From Streptomyces chryseus (lineage in GTDB: Bacteria > Actinomycetota > Actinomycetes > Streptomycetales > Streptomycetaceae): DNA of 64,000 bases. The notes below the pieces were generated by a model. That model did no database searches, was not told the DNA's origin, and saw only the letters and a list, made by a program, of their open reading frames with translations. Where the stretch lies: NCBI RefSeq assembly GCF_014650755.1, contig NZ_BMVO01000007.1, positions 62,001 to 126,000 of the forward strand. The letters run 5' to 3'. Below, one piece after another: positions 27,373 through 36,787 of the stretch (its first letter is position 1; every line of letters begins with the position of its first letter). The position numbers were made by a program, and so were the translations under genes.

Positions 27373-27861
27373 ATGACCGCCATGACGCCAGCCCGCACCG
27401 AACCGGACCTGTCCTTCCTCCTCGACCACACCAGTCACGTCCTGCGCACCCAGATGTCGGCCGCGCTCGCCGAGATCGGCCTGACCGCCCGCATGCACTG
27501 CGTGCTCGTCCACGCCCTGGAGGGGGAGCGCACGCAGATACAGCTCGCCGAGATCGGCGACATGGACAAGACCACGATGGTGGTGACGGTGGACGCCCTG
27601 GAGAAGGCCGGCCTCGCCGAGCGCCGCCCCTCCAGTACGGACCGGCGGGCCCGGATCATCGCCGTCACGGACGAGGGGGCCCGCGTCGCCGGCCGCAGTC
27701 AGAAGATCGTCGACCGCGTGCACGAGCAGGCGCTGGCCGCGCTCCCCGACGGGGACCGGGAGGCGCTCCTGCGCGCTCTCAAGCTCCTGGCCGGCGACGG
27801 CCTGTCGGCTCCCGCCGAGAACCCCCGCCCGGCCCGCCGGGCACGCCAGCCCCTGAAGTAA
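27373..27861 (+). CDS. MarR family transcriptional regulator
   Basis: A 162-residue winged-helix regulator: LARTQMSAALAEIG-type N-terminal helix (HVLRTQMSAALAEIGL), then HTH and wing (TQIQLAEIGDMDKTTMVVTVDALEKAGLAERRPSSTDRRARIIAVTDEG). The D-x-R-x-R wing motif is intact. It lies 75 bases upstream of an MFS exporter that it probably represses. A -10-like TAGGCT (27361-27366) ends six bases before the ATG, so the transcript could be leaderless. A partial inverted repeat between this gene and the exporter is a candidate operator. Confidence 0.88.
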   Translation: MTAMTPARTEPDLSFLLDHTSHVLRTQMSAALAEIGLTARMHCVLVHALEGERTQIQLAEIGDMDKTTMVVTVDALEKAGLAERRPSSTDRRARIIAVTDEGARVAGRSQKIVDRVHEQALAALPDGDREALLRALKLLAGDGLSAPAENPRPARRARQPLK

Positions 27862-27872
27862 GACCGAAACAA

Positions 27873-27892
27873 ATAGTCTGCAACAAAACTAT
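27873..27892. promoter_or_regulatory. Candidate MarR operator ahead of the MFS gene
   Basis: Inverted arms ATAGT (27873-27877) and ACTAT (27888-27892), ten bases apart, in an AT-richer patch between the MarR stop and the exporter start. Spacing and location are typical of MarR sites. Confidence 0.4.
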
Positions 27893-27936
27893 CTGCTACG
27901 GTCTCTCCTGTCGTCCCAACGGACAGGAGAGACCGC

Positions 27937-29421
27937 ATGTTCGCCGCACCCGCCCCGCCCCCGGCGCCTCCCGCGACCCCGCGCTCACGCCGCCTCGCGC
28001 TCGGCGTCATCGCCACCGGGATGCTGATGATCGTCCTCGACGGATCCATCGTCACCGTGGCCATGCCGGCCATCCAGCGCGACCTGGGCTTCACCGCCGC
28101 CGGCCTCAGCTGGGTCGTCAACGCCTACCTGATCGCCTTCGGCAGCCTGCTCCTGCTGGCGGGCCGGCTCGGCGACCTGATCGGCCGCAGGCGGATGTTC
28201 CTGGCCGGTGTCGCCGTCTTCACCGCCGCCTCCCTGCTGGCCGGCGCGGCGGCCTCCCCGGCCGTGCTGATCGCCGCCCGCTTCCTCCAGGGCCTCGGCA
28301 GCGCGATGGCCTCCGCCGTCAGCCTCGGCATCCTGGTGACCCTGTTCACCGAGCCCAGGGAGCGGGCCAGGGCGATCGCCGTCTTCAGCTTCACCGGAGC
28401 GGCGGGCGCGTCGCTGGGCCAGGTGCTCGGCGGTGTGCTCACCGACGCGCTCGACTGGCACTGGATCTTCTTCATCAACCTGCCGATCGGTCTCGCCGCC
28501 CTCGCGGTCGCCGTCGCCGTACTCCCCGCCGACCGGGGACTCGGCCTGCGGGCCGGAGCCGACGTCGTCGGGGCCGTCCTGGTCACCGCCGGACTGATGC
28601 TCGGCATCTACACCGTCGTCAAGGTCGAGGAGCACGGCTGGAACTCGCCGCACACCCTCGGCCTCGGCGCCCTCGCCGCCGTACTCCTCGCCGCCTTCCT
28701 GGTCCGCCAGGCCACCGCCGGGAACCCGCTCATGCCCCTGCGGATCCTCCGCTCGCGCAGCGTCTCCGGCGCCAACCTGGTCCAGATACTGATGGTCGCC
28801 GCGCTCTTCTCCTTCCAGATCCTCGTCGCCCTCTACCTCCAGCAGGTGCTCGGTTACGGCGCCGCCGAGACCGGCCTCGCGATGCTTCCCGCGGCCGTCG
28901 TGATCGGCGCGGTCTCGCTCGGCGTCTCCGCCCGCCTCAACGCCCGCTTCGGTGAGCGCAACGTCCTGCTGGCGGGCCTGGTGCTGCTGATGGGCGTCCT
29001 CGGCCTCCTCACCCGCGTCCCCGTGCGGGCCAGTTACGCCGTCGACCTGCTCCCGGTGATGCTGCTCGCCGCCGGTTTCGGCCTCGCGCTCCCCGCGCTG
29101 ACCACGCTCGGCATGTCCGGGGCGAGCGAGAAGGACGCGGGTCTCGCCTCCGGCCTGTTCAACACCACCCAGCAGATCGGCATGGCCCTCGGCGTCGCCG
29201 TCCTCTCCACCCTGGCGGCCTCCCGCACCGAAAGCCTCGCGGCGGCCGGCAGGAGCCGGGCCGAGGCCCTCACCGGCGGCTATCACCTCGCCTTCGCCGT
29301 GGGCGCCGGGCTCCTGCTGACCGCCTTCGTTATCGCCCTCACGATGCTGCGCCGCCCCGGCCACCGGCCGGCCGGCCGGGGCGACCACACCCCCAACACC
29401 GCCCGCGCCGTTACTGTCTGA
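27937..29421 (+). CDS. MFS exporter of the DHA2 (EmrB/QacA, 14-helix) family
   Basis: A 494-residue multidrug-type transporter. It has the DHA2 features GTGMLMIVLDGSIVTVAMPAI-like motif D1 (ATGMLMIVLDGSIVTVAMPA), LSWVVNAYLIAFGSLLLLAGRLGDLIGRR (motif A) and GAAGASLGQVLGGVL (motif C), with about 14 helices. It would expel small toxic compounds using the proton gradient. ATG 27937 follows GGAGAG by six bases. Under likely MarR control; a flavin/F420-type enzyme follows after 28 bases and may be co-expressed. The substrate is unknown. Confidence 0.9.
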   Translation: MFAAPAPPPAPPATPRSRRLALGVIATGMLMIVLDGSIVTVAMPAIQRDLGFTAAGLSWVVNAYLIAFGSLLLLAGRLGDLIGRRRMFLAGVAVFTAASLLAGAAASPAVLIAARFLQGLGSAMASAVSLGILVTLFTEPRERARAIAVFSFTGAAGASLGQVLGGVLTDALDWHWIFFINLPIGLAALAVAVAVLPADRGLGLRAGADVVGAVLVTAGLMLGIYTVVKVEEHGWNSPHTLGLGALAAVLLAAFLVRQATAGNPLMPLRILRSRSVSGANLVQILMVAALFSFQILVALYLQQVLGYGAAETGLAMLPAAVVIGAVSLGVSARLNARFGERNVLLAGLVLLMGVLGLLTRVPVRASYAVDLLPVMLLAAGFGLALPALTTLGMSGASEKDAGLASGLFNTTQQIGMALGVAVLSTLAASRTESLAAAGRSRAEALTGGYHLAFAVGAGLLLTAFVIALTMLRRPGHRPAGRGDHTPNTARAVTV

Positions 29422-29449
29422 CCGACCATCACACGAAAGGCCGCTCCAC

Positions 29450-29881
29450 ATGAACGCGAACGCCCCCGCCCCCACGAAGAACGACGGCGTGCCGCCCCGG
29501 GCGCTCACCGACGCCGAACTGACCAGGCTGCTGAGCGAGCAGCGGTTCGGCGTACTCGCGAGCGTCCGGAGCACCGGCCACCCGCACCTGTCCACCGTGC
29601 TCTACCACTGGGACCAGGAGCAGCGGACCCTGAGCGTCTCGTCCACGGCCGCCCGCCTCAAGGTCCGCCAACTGCGCCGCGACCCGCACACGTCGCTGCA
29701 CGTCAGCGGCCCCGACGTATGGTCGTTCGCGGTCGCCGAGGGCACGGCCCGGATCGTCGACCCGGCGGGCGAGGCGGCCGCCTCCGCCGGCCAGGAACCG
29801 GACCCCGGCCGACGCGTGGAGATCCGCATCCAGGTGTCCCGCCTCTACGGAACCGCACTCGACATGCCGGCCGGAAGCTGA
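29450..29881 (+). CDS. Pyridoxamine 5'-phosphate oxidase-fold protein, possibly F420-dependent
   Basis: A 143-residue split-barrel protein. LLSEQRFGVLASVRSTGHPHLSTVLYHWDQEQRTLSVSSTAARLKVRQLRRDP is characteristic of small PPOX-class F420- or flavin-binding enzymes of actinobacteria. Such proteins reduce varied substrates or carry cofactor. It follows the MFS exporter closely (28-base gap with AAAGG as ribosome-binding site), suggesting a shared role in handling a foreign compound. Cofactor and substrate cannot be determined from sequence alone. Confidence 0.82.
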   Translation: MNANAPAPTKNDGVPPRALTDAELTRLLSEQRFGVLASVRSTGHPHLSTVLYHWDQEQRTLSVSSTAARLKVRQLRRDPHTSLHVSGPDVWSFAVAEGTARIVDPAGEAAASAGQEPDPGRRVEIRIQVSRLYGTALDMPAGS

Positions 29882-29978
29882 CGCGTGCCGGTGCCAGGCG
29901 TTGGAGGGTGTCGGCGGGACGAGCGGGACGGTCTCGCGGGGCGACGTTCCCCGGACGTCCGGTGACGCCGCTGGAGCC

Positions 29979-30506
29979 TCACGCGCCGAGCGAGCGGGCG
30001 TAGTTGACCTGGCCCATGACCAGGGGGAAGGTGTGCGGGCCGAGGGCCGGGACCACCGTGGAGTGGTGGAGGCCGCCGCTGGTCACCGTGACCTGGACCC
30101 AGCCGGTCGTCACCTTCTCCTTCATCAGCAGGAACAGCAGGCCGAGCAGGCAGAAGACGAAGAAGACGACGGCCAGCACGACCGCCGCGGTCGGCATCCT
30201 CTCCTCCGTCCTCGACATGTCGGTGACCGTCCACACCGCGCCCTTGAGGGGCATCGTGCCGGACGGCGTGACGATGGAGCCGGGCATCACCGTGATGTCG
30301 CCGATCGACATGAGCGGCGCCGGCGCGAAACCCGCCGGCGGTCCGGCGTACGGCATCGGCGTCCCCGGCAGGGTCGGCGGGTACTGCGGCGGGAAGCCCG
30401 CCCCCGGCGCGGCATGGGGGTAGCCGTACCCCGGCACCGGGCCCCACTGGTAGTCGCCCTTCGGCTCGCCGTCCGCCGCGTACGGGTTCGGATGCTGATC
30501 GCTCAT
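29979..30506 (-). CDS. Single-pass membrane protein with Pro/Gly/Tyr-rich N-terminus
   Basis: A 175-residue protein. Residues 1-65 are rich in Pro, Gly and Tyr (YQWGPVPGYGYPHAAPGAG), a short ordered region follows (SIGDITVMPGSIVTPSGTMPLKG), then one strong membrane helix (AAVVLAVVFFVFCLLGLLFLLM) and a short beta-rich C-terminal part. This matches a streptomycete family of unknown function. ATG 30506 is the first good start before the Pro-rich region. It stands alone, downstream of the sdh operon terminator on the same strand. Confidence 0.75.
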   Translation of the reverse strand: MSDQHPNPYAADGEPKGDYQWGPVPGYGYPHAAPGAGFPPQYPPTLPGTPMPYAGPPAGFAPAPLMSIGDITVMPGSIVTPSGTMPLKGAVWTVTDMSRTEERMPTAAVVLAVVFFVFCLLGLLFLLMKEKVTTGWVQVTVTSGGLHHSTVVPALGPHTFPLVMGQVNYARSLGA

Positions 30507-30547
30507 GATTCCCGGTGCTCCCCTCGGCGCGCCTGCAATGCCCCGAT

Positions 30548-30575
30548 ACTGGCACAACTCGACTGGCACAACTCG
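30548..30575. repeat. Tandem 14-bp direct repeat
   Basis: ACTGGCACAACTCG occurs twice with no gap (30548-30561 and 30562-30575), 42 bases upstream of the membrane protein gene at 30506. On the minus strand this reads as two GTTGTGCCAGT copies. Possible activator or repressor site. Confidence 0.6.
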
Positions 30576-30579
30576 GCGA

Positions 30580-30619
30580 AAGGCCCCGGCCCCCGGGGAG
30601 AACCGGGGGCCGGGGCCTT
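30580..30619 (-). terminator. Terminator of the sdh operon
   Basis: Perfect 17-bp inverted repeat (30580-30596 and 30603-30619) with a 6-base loop, starting 20 bases after the sdhB stop. Confidence 0.85.
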
Positions 30620-30639
30620 CGTACGTACAGCCGGAAGGA

Positions 30640-31407
30640 CTAGAAGCGACGCGTGATCAGCGCGCGCTTCACCTCCTGGATGGCCTTGGTGACCTCGATA
30701 CCGCGCGGGCAGGCGTCCGTGCAGTTGAACGTCGTACGGCAACGCCACACGCCGTCCTTGTCGTTCAGGATCTCCAGGCGCTGCTCGCCGCCCTCGTCGC
30801 GCGAGTCGAAGATGAAGCGGTGCGCGTTGACGATCGCCGCCGGGCCGAAGTACTGGCCGTCGTTCCAGAACACCGGGCACGAGGACGTGCACGCGGCGCA
30901 CAGGATGCACTTGGTGGTGTCGTCGAAGCGCTCGCGGTCCTCGGCGGACTGCAGACGCTCACGCGTCGGCTCGTTGCCCTTCGTGATGAGGAAGGGCATG
31001 ACGTCGCGGTACGCCTGGAAGAACGGGTCCATGTCGACCACGAGGTCCTTGAGGACCGTGAGGCCCTTGATGGCCTCGATCGTGATCGGCTTCTCCGGGT
31101 TGATGTCCTTGATCAGCGTCTTGCAGGCGAGCCTGTTCTTGCCGTTGATCCGCATCGCGTCGGAGCCGCAGATGCCGTGCGCGCACGAGCGACGGAAGGT
31201 CAGCGTGCCGTCGGTCTCCCACTTGATCTTGTGGAGACCGTCGAGCACACGCTCCTTCGGGTCGATCTCGATCGGGAAGTCCTGCCACTCGGCCTCGGAG
31301 GAGATCTCCGGGTTGTAGCGGCGGATCCGGAAGGTGACCGTGATGTACGGGGAGGGCGCGGACGCGGGCTTCGCGTCCTCGACCTTGTCCAGGGTCGGGG
31401 TAGCCAT
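30640..31407 (-). CDS. sdhB: Succinate dehydrogenase iron-sulfur subunit
   Basis: A 255-residue electron-transfer subunit. The [2Fe-2S] site is SCAHGICGSDAMRINGKNRLAC, with Asp in place of the third Cys as in many succinate dehydrogenases. The [4Fe-4S] and [3Fe-4S] ligands are CILCAACTSSCP and CRTTFNCTDACPRGI. It passes electrons from SdhA to the membrane quinone. Its ATG shares one base with the sdhA stop (TGATG). Last gene of sdhCDAB. Confidence 0.95.
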   Translation of the reverse strand: MATPTLDKVEDAKPASAPSPYITVTFRIRRYNPEISSEAEWQDFPIEIDPKERVLDGLHKIKWETDGTLTFRRSCAHGICGSDAMRINGKNRLACKTLIKDINPEKPITIEAIKGLTVLKDLVVDMDPFFQAYRDVMPFLITKGNEPTRERLQSAEDRERFDDTTKCILCAACTSSCPVFWNDGQYFGPAAIVNAHRFIFDSRDEGGEQRLEILNDKDGVWRCRTTFNCTDACPRGIEVTKAIQEVKRALITRRF

Positions 31408-33161
31408 CAGTACTTACGCTCCATCGGCTGGTAGCGGGTCTGGACGACCGGCTTGTAGTCGAGACGGATCGACTCGGTGCCGTCGTCGCCGACCTCGCGG
31501 TACGCCATGGTGTGGCGCATGAAGTTGACGTCGTCGCGGTTCGGGAAGTCCTCGCGGTAGTGACCGCCGCGGGACTCCTTGCGCGCCAGGGCGGACACGG
31601 CCATGACCTCGGCCAGGTCGAGCAGGTTGCCCAGCTCGATGGCCTCCAGCAGGTCGGTGTTGAACCGCTTGCCCTTGTCCTGGATCGAGACGTTGAGGTA
31701 ACGCTCGCGCAGCTCGCCGATCTTGGCGACCGCCGTCTTGATCGTCTGCTCGGTGCGGAACACCATCACGTTGGCGTCCATCGTCTCCTGCAGCTCGCGG
31801 CGGATGTCGTGCACCCGCTCGCTGCCGGTGTTGCTGCGCAGGCGCTCGACCTGGGCGACGACGAGCGACGCCGGGTCCTCGGGGAGCTCGACGTAGTCGG
31901 CCGTCGCGCTGTACTCCGCCGCGGCGATGCCGGCGCGCTTGCCGAAGACGTTGATGTCGAGCAGCGAGTTGGTGCCCAGGCGGTTCGCGCCGTGCACCGA
32001 GACGCAGGCGACCTCGCCGGCGGCGTACAGGCCCGGAACGACCGTGGTGTTGTCCGCGAGGACCTCACCCCTGACGTTCGTGGGGATGCCGCCCATGGCG
32101 TAGTGCGCGGTCGGCTGGATCGGGATCGGGTCCGTGTACGGCTCGATGCCCAGGTACGTCCGCGCGAACTCGGTGATGTCCGGGAGCTTCGCGTCGAGCT
32201 GCTCCGGCGGCAGGTGCGTGAGGTCGAGGAAGACGTGGTCGCCCTCGGGACCACAGCCGCGGCCCTCACGGATCTCCGTGTAGATGGAGCGCGATACGAC
32301 GTCACGGGACGCGAGGTCCTTCATGACCGGCGCGTACTTCTCCATGAAGCGCTCGCCGTCCTTGTTGCGGAGGATGCCGCCCTCACCGCGGGCGCCCTCC
32401 GTCAGCAGGATGCCCATGCGCCAGATGCCCGTCGGGTGGAACTGGAAGAACTCCATGTCCTCCAGCGGCAGCCCGCGACGGTACGCCGCGGCCTGGCCGT
32501 CACCGGTCAGGGTGTGGGCGTTCGACGTCACCTTGAAGAACTTGCCGGTGCCGCCGGAGGCGAAGATGACGGCCTTCGCCTGGAAGACGTGGATCTCGCC
32601 GGTCGCCAGCTCGTAGGCGACGACGCCCGCCGACTTGCGGACCCCGTCGACCTCCTGCATGAGCAGGTCCAGGACGTAGAACTCGTTGAAGAACTCCACA
32701 CCCTCCTTGACGCAGTTCTGGTACAGCGTCTGGAGGATCATGTGGCCGGTGCGGTCCGAGGCGTAGCAGGACCGGCGGACCGGGGCCTCACCGTGGTTGC
32801 GGGAGTGACCGCCGAAGCGGCGCTGGTCGATGGTGCCGTCCGGCGTGCGGTTGAACGGCAGGCCCATCTTCTCCAGGTCGAGAACGGAGTCGATGGCCTC
32901 CTTCGCCAGGATCTCGGCGGCGTCCTGGTCGACCAGGTAGTCGCCGCCCTTGATCGTGTCGAAGGTGTGCCACTCCCAGTTGTCCTCCTCCACGTTCGCC
33001 AGCGCGGCGGCCATGCCGCCCTGCGCGGCGCCCGTGTGGGACCGGGTGGGGTACAGCTTCGTCAGCACGGCGGTGCGGCTGCGCTTCGTCGACTCGATGG
33101 CCGCGCGCATGCCCGCGCCACCGGCGCCGACGATGACGGTGTCGTACTTGTGAATCTTCAT
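31407..33161 (-). CDS. sdhA: Succinate dehydrogenase flavoprotein subunit
   Basis: A 584-residue FAD subunit of normal length. The N-terminus is [18 protein letters not shown], followed by the covalent flavin site [15 protein letters not shown] (His), [44 protein letters not shown] and the C-terminal [17 protein letters not shown]. It oxidises succinate to fumarate in the TCA cycle on the cytoplasmic face of the membrane. It lies 22 bases after sdhD, with a typical ribosome-binding site, and is followed directly by sdhB. Confidence 0.95.
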   Translation of the reverse strand: MKIHKYDTVIVGAGGAGMRAAIESTKRSRTAVLTKLYPTRSHTGAAQGGMAAALANVEEDNWEWHTFDTIKGGDYLVDQDAAEILAKEAIDSVLDLEKMGLPFNRTPDGTIDQRRFGGHSRNHGEAPVRRSCYASDRTGHMILQTLYQNCVKEGVEFFNEFYVLDLLMQEVDGVRKSAGVVAYELATGEIHVFQAKAVIFASGGTGKFFKVTSNAHTLTGDGQAAAYRRGLPLEDMEFFQFHPTGIWRMGILLTEGARGEGGILRNKDGERFMEKYAPVMKDLASRDVVSRSIYTEIREGRGCGPEGDHVFLDLTHLPPEQLDAKLPDITEFARTYLGIEPYTDPIPIQPTAHYAMGGIPTNVRGEVLADNTTVVPGLYAAGEVACVSVHGANRLGTNSLLDINVFGKRAGIAAAEYSATADYVELPEDPASLVVAQVERLRSNTGSERVHDIRRELQETMDANVMVFRTEQTIKTAVAKIGELRERYLNVSIQDKGKRFNTDLLEAIELGNLLDLAEVMAVSALARKESRGGHYREDFPNRDDVNFMRHTMAYREVGDDGTESIRLDYKPVVQTRYQPMERKY

Positions 33162-33183
33162 GGTGGTTGCCTCAGCCCCGGGC

Positions 33184-33660
33184 CTAGCGGATGTTCGGGT
33201 CGAAGGTGAAGATCACCAGCGTGCCCAGAAGGACGGTGAACACCGTGGCGGTGTACAGCAGGTTCTTCAGCCAGAAGCGGGTGGTGGGCCGCTCCGCGTA
33301 GTCGTTGATGACGGTACGCAGGCCGTTGGCGCCGTGCAGCATCGCCAGCCACAGCATGAGCAGGTCCCAGGTCTGCCAGAACGGCGAGGCCCAGCGGCCG
33401 GCCACGAAGGCGAAGCCGATCTTGGACACGCCGCCGTCCAGCACGAGCTGGATCAGCAGGTGGCCGAGGACCAGGACGACCAGCACGATGCCGGACAGCC
33501 GCATGAACAGCCAGCCGTACAGCTCGAAGTTCGTGCGCGCCGTCTTCGGCGACTTCTTGGTGCGCTTGCGGGGCGGCTCGATCAGTGGAGCCGGGTTGTC
33601 CACGTCGTAGAGGCGTTCGCCCTCGACGGGACCAACAGCGGATGTGGTCTCAGCGGACAT
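33184..33660 (-). CDS. sdhD: Succinate dehydrogenase membrane anchor subunit
   Basis: A 158-residue hydrophobic anchor. A charged N-terminus of about 50 residues ([22 protein letters not shown]) precedes three membrane helices. The haem/quinone helices contain [19 protein letters not shown] with a candidate haem His, and [15 protein letters not shown]. It pairs with SdhC to bind quinone and fix SdhAB to the membrane. ATG 33660 lies five bases after the sdhC stop. Confidence 0.9.
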   Translation of the reverse strand: MSAETTSAVGPVEGERLYDVDNPAPLIEPPRKRTKKSPKTARTNFELYGWLFMRLSGIVLVVLVLGHLLIQLVLDGGVSKIGFAFVAGRWASPFWQTWDLLMLWLAMLHGANGLRTVINDYAERPTTRFWLKNLLYTATVFTVLLGTLVIFTFDPNIR

Positions 33661-33665
33661 GTGCC

Positions 33666-34046
33666 TCAGCTCCCGAAGACTTCGCGTACGGCGTGGCCGA
33701 GCACGGGGTACAGCGCGCCTGCCATCAGCACGATCCAGATGCCCATCACGGTCCAGAGCATCTGCTTCTGGTAGCGCGTGCCCTTGGACCAGAAGTCCAC
33801 GGCGACGACGCGCAGGCCGTTGAGCGCGTGGAAGAGGATGGCGGCGACGAGGCCGTACTCGAGCAGCGCTACGAGCGGGGTCTTGTAGGTGGCCACGACA
33901 TCGTCGTACGCCTCGGGGGAGACGCGGACGAGAGCGGTGTCGAGGACATGCACGAACAGGAAGAAGAAAATGAGGACGCCGGTGACTCGATGAGCCACCC
34001 AGGACCACATACCTTCCCGGCCGCGGTACAGCGTTCCAGCCGGCAC
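33666..34046 (-). CDS. sdhC: Succinate dehydrogenase cytochrome b subunit
   Basis: A 126-residue protein with three helices. WSWVAHRVTGVLIFFFLFVHVLDTALV holds the SdhC signature and the haem-ligating His; FHALNGLRVVAVDFW follows. First gene of the sdhCDAB operon. The start is GTG 34046, preceded by a GGAGG-type sequence (complement of 34052-34060). The 147 bases upstream should hold the operon promoter. Confidence 0.9.
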   Translation of the reverse strand: MPAGTLYRGREGMWSWVAHRVTGVLIFFFLFVHVLDTALVRVSPEAYDDVVATYKTPLVALLEYGLVAAILFHALNGLRVVAVDFWSKGTRYQKQMLWTVMGIWIVLMAGALYPVLGHAVREVFGS

Positions 34047-34193
34047 GGAAAAACCCTCCGGGAGCGGGGATCAGGGTCGGCCGGCTTCGATGTCGGTCTG
34101 ACCCGGCCGGGTACGGTCCACCGGCCCCGGTCATCGTAGCGACGACTTGTCGGTTCCCTCGCGCGGGGTCCACACGTGTGATCAAAGTGGCAC

Positions 34194-34829
34194 TCAAACG
34201 GGCACGGACGGGCTATCGGGCCGCTCCCCGCAGCCGGTGTGACCTGCGATATCGGTGTTTGTCGGACAAGCATCCGCTTTCCCGGGACCGGAAACGAGAC
34301 GGGCGAGCCGTCCCCGCGCCAGCCCGCGCAGCTCGTCGGCCGCGACCGCCCGCTCCTCGTCCGGTTCGTTGCCCAGCCGGGACCTGATCCCGGCGAGCAC
34401 CTGGTCGCGGTGCTCCTCGGGCCGGAAGCCGTCCAGGCAGATCACGAAGGCGTGACCGAAGCCGCTCTCGTACGCCGCGTGGGCCGCCCGCAGGGCGGTG
34501 TGCGCGACGGCGGGCGCTCCCGCGCCCAGACCGGCGGAGGACTCCCCGCTCAGCGCGTCGGCGATCTCGTCGTGCGACAGGTCGTACGACGCCTCGTCGG
34601 CGGCGGCGAGCAGCGCGTCCAGGTCGGGGTACGGGCGGTGGGCGGCGACGCGCCGTGCCCAGCGGGGACTGGCGCAGCAGCCGAGCAGGGCCGCCTCGGC
34701 GGCGCCGGCGGGCGCGGCGTTGAACCGGTGGAGGCCGGCCGCGACGGCGGCGGGGTCCGCGGAGCCCGCCGGGCCGGGCCCGCGGTGCTGCGTGGGTACG
34801 GCCGTACGTCCCGGCGATTCGCTGGACAG
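34194..34829 (-). CDS. OHCU decarboxylase-like protein without a standard start codon
   Basis: An intact frame whose protein matches the 2-oxo-4-hydroxy-4-carboxy-5-ureidoimidazoline decarboxylase fold: GLHRFNAAPAGAAEAALLGCC, VAAHRPYPDLDALLAAADEASYDLS, AAHAAYESGFGHAFVICLDG and LGNEPDEERAVAADELRGLARGRLARL. No ATG, GTG or TTG precedes the conserved domain in frame before the stop at 34898. I propose CTG 34829, six bases after GAGGAG on the minus strand. The catalytic H-P-x-I-G motif of true decarboxylases is missing (ALSGESSAGLG stands there), so purine catabolic activity is doubtful. A GTG at 34445 would remove the first two-thirds and is rejected. Confidence 0.7.
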   Translation of the reverse strand: MSSESPGRTAVPTQHRGPGPAGSADPAAVAAGLHRFNAAPAGAAEAALLGCCASPRWARRVAAHRPYPDLDALLAAADEASYDLSHDEIADALSGESSAGLGAGAPAVAHTALRAAHAAYESGFGHAFVICLDGFRPEEHRDQVLAGIRSRLGNEPDEERAVAADELRGLARGRLARLVSGPGKADACPTNTDIAGHTGCGERPDSPSVPV

Positions 34830-34988
34830 CGGAAGCTCCTCGGAGGGGGACCGGCGAGAACGGTGGGGCGGATGTGGCGCAACGCTATCGAGGCTTCAGG
34901 ACAGCTGTCCGACGGTTGCGCGAACCTCACCCGAACGGGAGAGGTTGGACACACATACTGGCCGACTGGTGGACGATTGGGGGGCTGA

Positions 34989-36638
34989 TTGTGCATCGTT
35001 CGTCCAATGATGTCGCAATTCCGTGGGCCGCTGGCCATAGCCGCGGTCTCCCTGACCGTCCCGCTCGTCGCCACCGTCACGCACTCGGAACCATCCGCCC
35101 AATCCGCCCCGCAGGCGGCGTCGGCCGGCCCTGCGGCGCAGCCGAAGCAGGCCGCGCCGACGGCCCCGCAGCCGACGCGGGCGAAGCCGGCCGCCAAGCC
35201 TTCGGCGAAGCCCGGACCGACGAAGGCGCCCAGCGCCGTCCCGTCGGTGCGGGACTACGACGCCGCCTCCGGCCCCGGCTGGAAGCCGCAGCCCTCCACC
35301 CGGGTCGTCGTGGCCCCGGACGACAGCCGGGCGCTCGGTGACGAGGGCAAGCTCCTGGCCCAGGAACTGAAGCGCGGCTACTCCGCCGCCGGGTCCGGCC
35401 GCGCGGGGGACATCGAGCTGGCGCTCGCCCCCGGCGGCGCGCCCGAGTCGTACACCCTGACCGTGCGTGACGGCCGGGTCCGCGTCACGGGAGCCGACCA
35501 GGCCGGCGTCTTCTACGGCACCCGCACCGTCAAGCAGGCCCTGGCGGCCGACGGTCGCCTGTCCGAGGGCGTCGTACGGGACAAGCCGGCGAAGCCGCAG
35601 CGCGGAGTGATGCTCGACACCGCGCGCAAGCACTTCACCGCCGACTGGATCGAGGACACCGTCCGCGAGATGGGCGACCTCAAGCTCAACCAGCTCGGCC
35701 TGCACTTCTCCGACGACCAGGGCTTTCGGATCGAGTCCGACAGCCACCCCGAGATCGTGTCCGAGCAGCACCTCACCAAGGCCGAGGTGCGGCGGATCGT
35801 GAAGCTCGCCGAGAGCCGCCACATCACCGTCATCCCGGAGATCGACTCGCCCGGCCACCTCGGCGCGGTCATGGACGCGCATCCGGACCTCCAGCTGCGC
35901 GACACCAGGGGTGTGGCGACGCCCGGCGCGGTGGACATCGCCAACCCGAAGTCGGCGCGGATCGTCGACGACCTGCTGAGCGAGTACGCCGACGTCTTCC
36001 CCGGCAGGTACGTGCACCTCGGCGGCGACGAGTACGCCGCCCTGCTCAAGCGGAACCCGGAGGTCTCGTACCCGGGTCTCGCCCGCGAGGCGGTCCGCAA
36101 GTACGGCCCGAACGCGAAGGTCCAGGACCTGGCCACCGGCTGGCTCAACGACCGCGCCGCGGCCCTGCGCCCGCACGGCAAGGTCCTCAAGGCGTGGAAC
36201 GACGGTCTGCACGCCGGCGGCGTCGTCAAGGCCGACCAGGACCGCGAGGTCGAGTACTGGACCGGCAAGGAGATCGGCGCCCGGCAGCCGCAGGAGTACC
36301 TGAGCGAGGGCCGCAAGGTCGTCAACGCCAACGACGAGTACCTGTACTACGTACTCGGCGAGCCCAACACCTTCACCTACCCGACGGGCCGCCGCATCTA
36401 CGAGTCCTGGACCCCGCAGGTCCTGCGCGGCACCACCCCGGTGCCCGCCCGTTACGCGGACCAGATCCTCGGCGGCCGCCTGGCCATCTGGTGCGACCTG
36501 TCGAACGCGCAGACGCAGGAGCAGGTCGCACGCGGCATCCACCTGCCGATGCGCGCGCTGGCCCAGAAGACCTGGGACGCGGGCACGCCCGCCCTGGACT
36601 GGGAGGGCTTCAAGGCCCTGACGCAGCGGACCGGCTGA
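34989..36638 (+). CDS. Secreted beta-N-acetylhexosaminidase, GH20
   Basis: A 549-residue exported glycosidase. A signal peptide (AIAAVSLTVPLVATVTHS) precedes an Ala/Pro/Lys-rich linker, a GH20b-like domain (about 95-170) and the catalytic barrel: GVMLDTARKHFTADWIEDTVREM, LHFSDDQGFRIES, VIPEIDSPGHLGAVM and the catalytic Asp347-Glu348 in HLGGDEYA. It releases terminal GlcNAc from chitin or peptidoglycan fragments outside the cell. TTG 34989 has GGGGGG at good spacing; ATG 35007 or 35010 would give an equally plausible signal peptide. Confidence 0.9.
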   Translation: MCIVRPMMSQFRGPLAIAAVSLTVPLVATVTHSEPSAQSAPQAASAGPAAQPKQAAPTAPQPTRAKPAAKPSAKPGPTKAPSAVPSVRDYDAASGPGWKPQPSTRVVVAPDDSRALGDEGKLLAQELKRGYSAAGSGRAGDIELALAPGGAPESYTLTVRDGRVRVTGADQAGVFYGTRTVKQALAADGRLSEGVVRDKPAKPQRGVMLDTARKHFTADWIEDTVREMGDLKLNQLGLHFSDDQGFRIESDSHPEIVSEQHLTKAEVRRIVKLAESRHITVIPEIDSPGHLGAVMDAHPDLQLRDTRGVATPGAVDIANPKSARIVDDLLSEYADVFPGRYVHLGGDEYAALLKRNPEVSYPGLAREAVRKYGPNAKVQDLATGWLNDRAAALRPHGKVLKAWNDGLHAGGVVKADQDREVEYWTGKEIGARQPQEYLSEGRKVVNANDEYLYYVLGEPNTFTYPTGRRIYESWTPQVLRGTTPVPARYADQILGGRLAIWCDLSNAQTQEQVARGIHLPMRALAQKTWDAGTPALDWEGFKALTQRTG

Positions 36639-36787
36639 CCGGCTGACCAACGGGCCCGACCGGCCCGGGAATCACGATGGACGGTCCGGCCGGCGGCGTA
36701 TGTTCCGCATGTGCACGCCGGCCGGTGTCCGCGCCATGTCACGCCTCGGGGGAGGGGCGTCCCGTCACCTCGGGGGGCCGCCCAGCC
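36639..36787. other. Intergenic gap
   Basis: 149 bases after the hexosaminidase stop. No gene or strong hairpin seen; short GC-rich direct repeats (CCGGCTGAC twice at 36631-36648) cross the stop. Confidence 0.4.
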
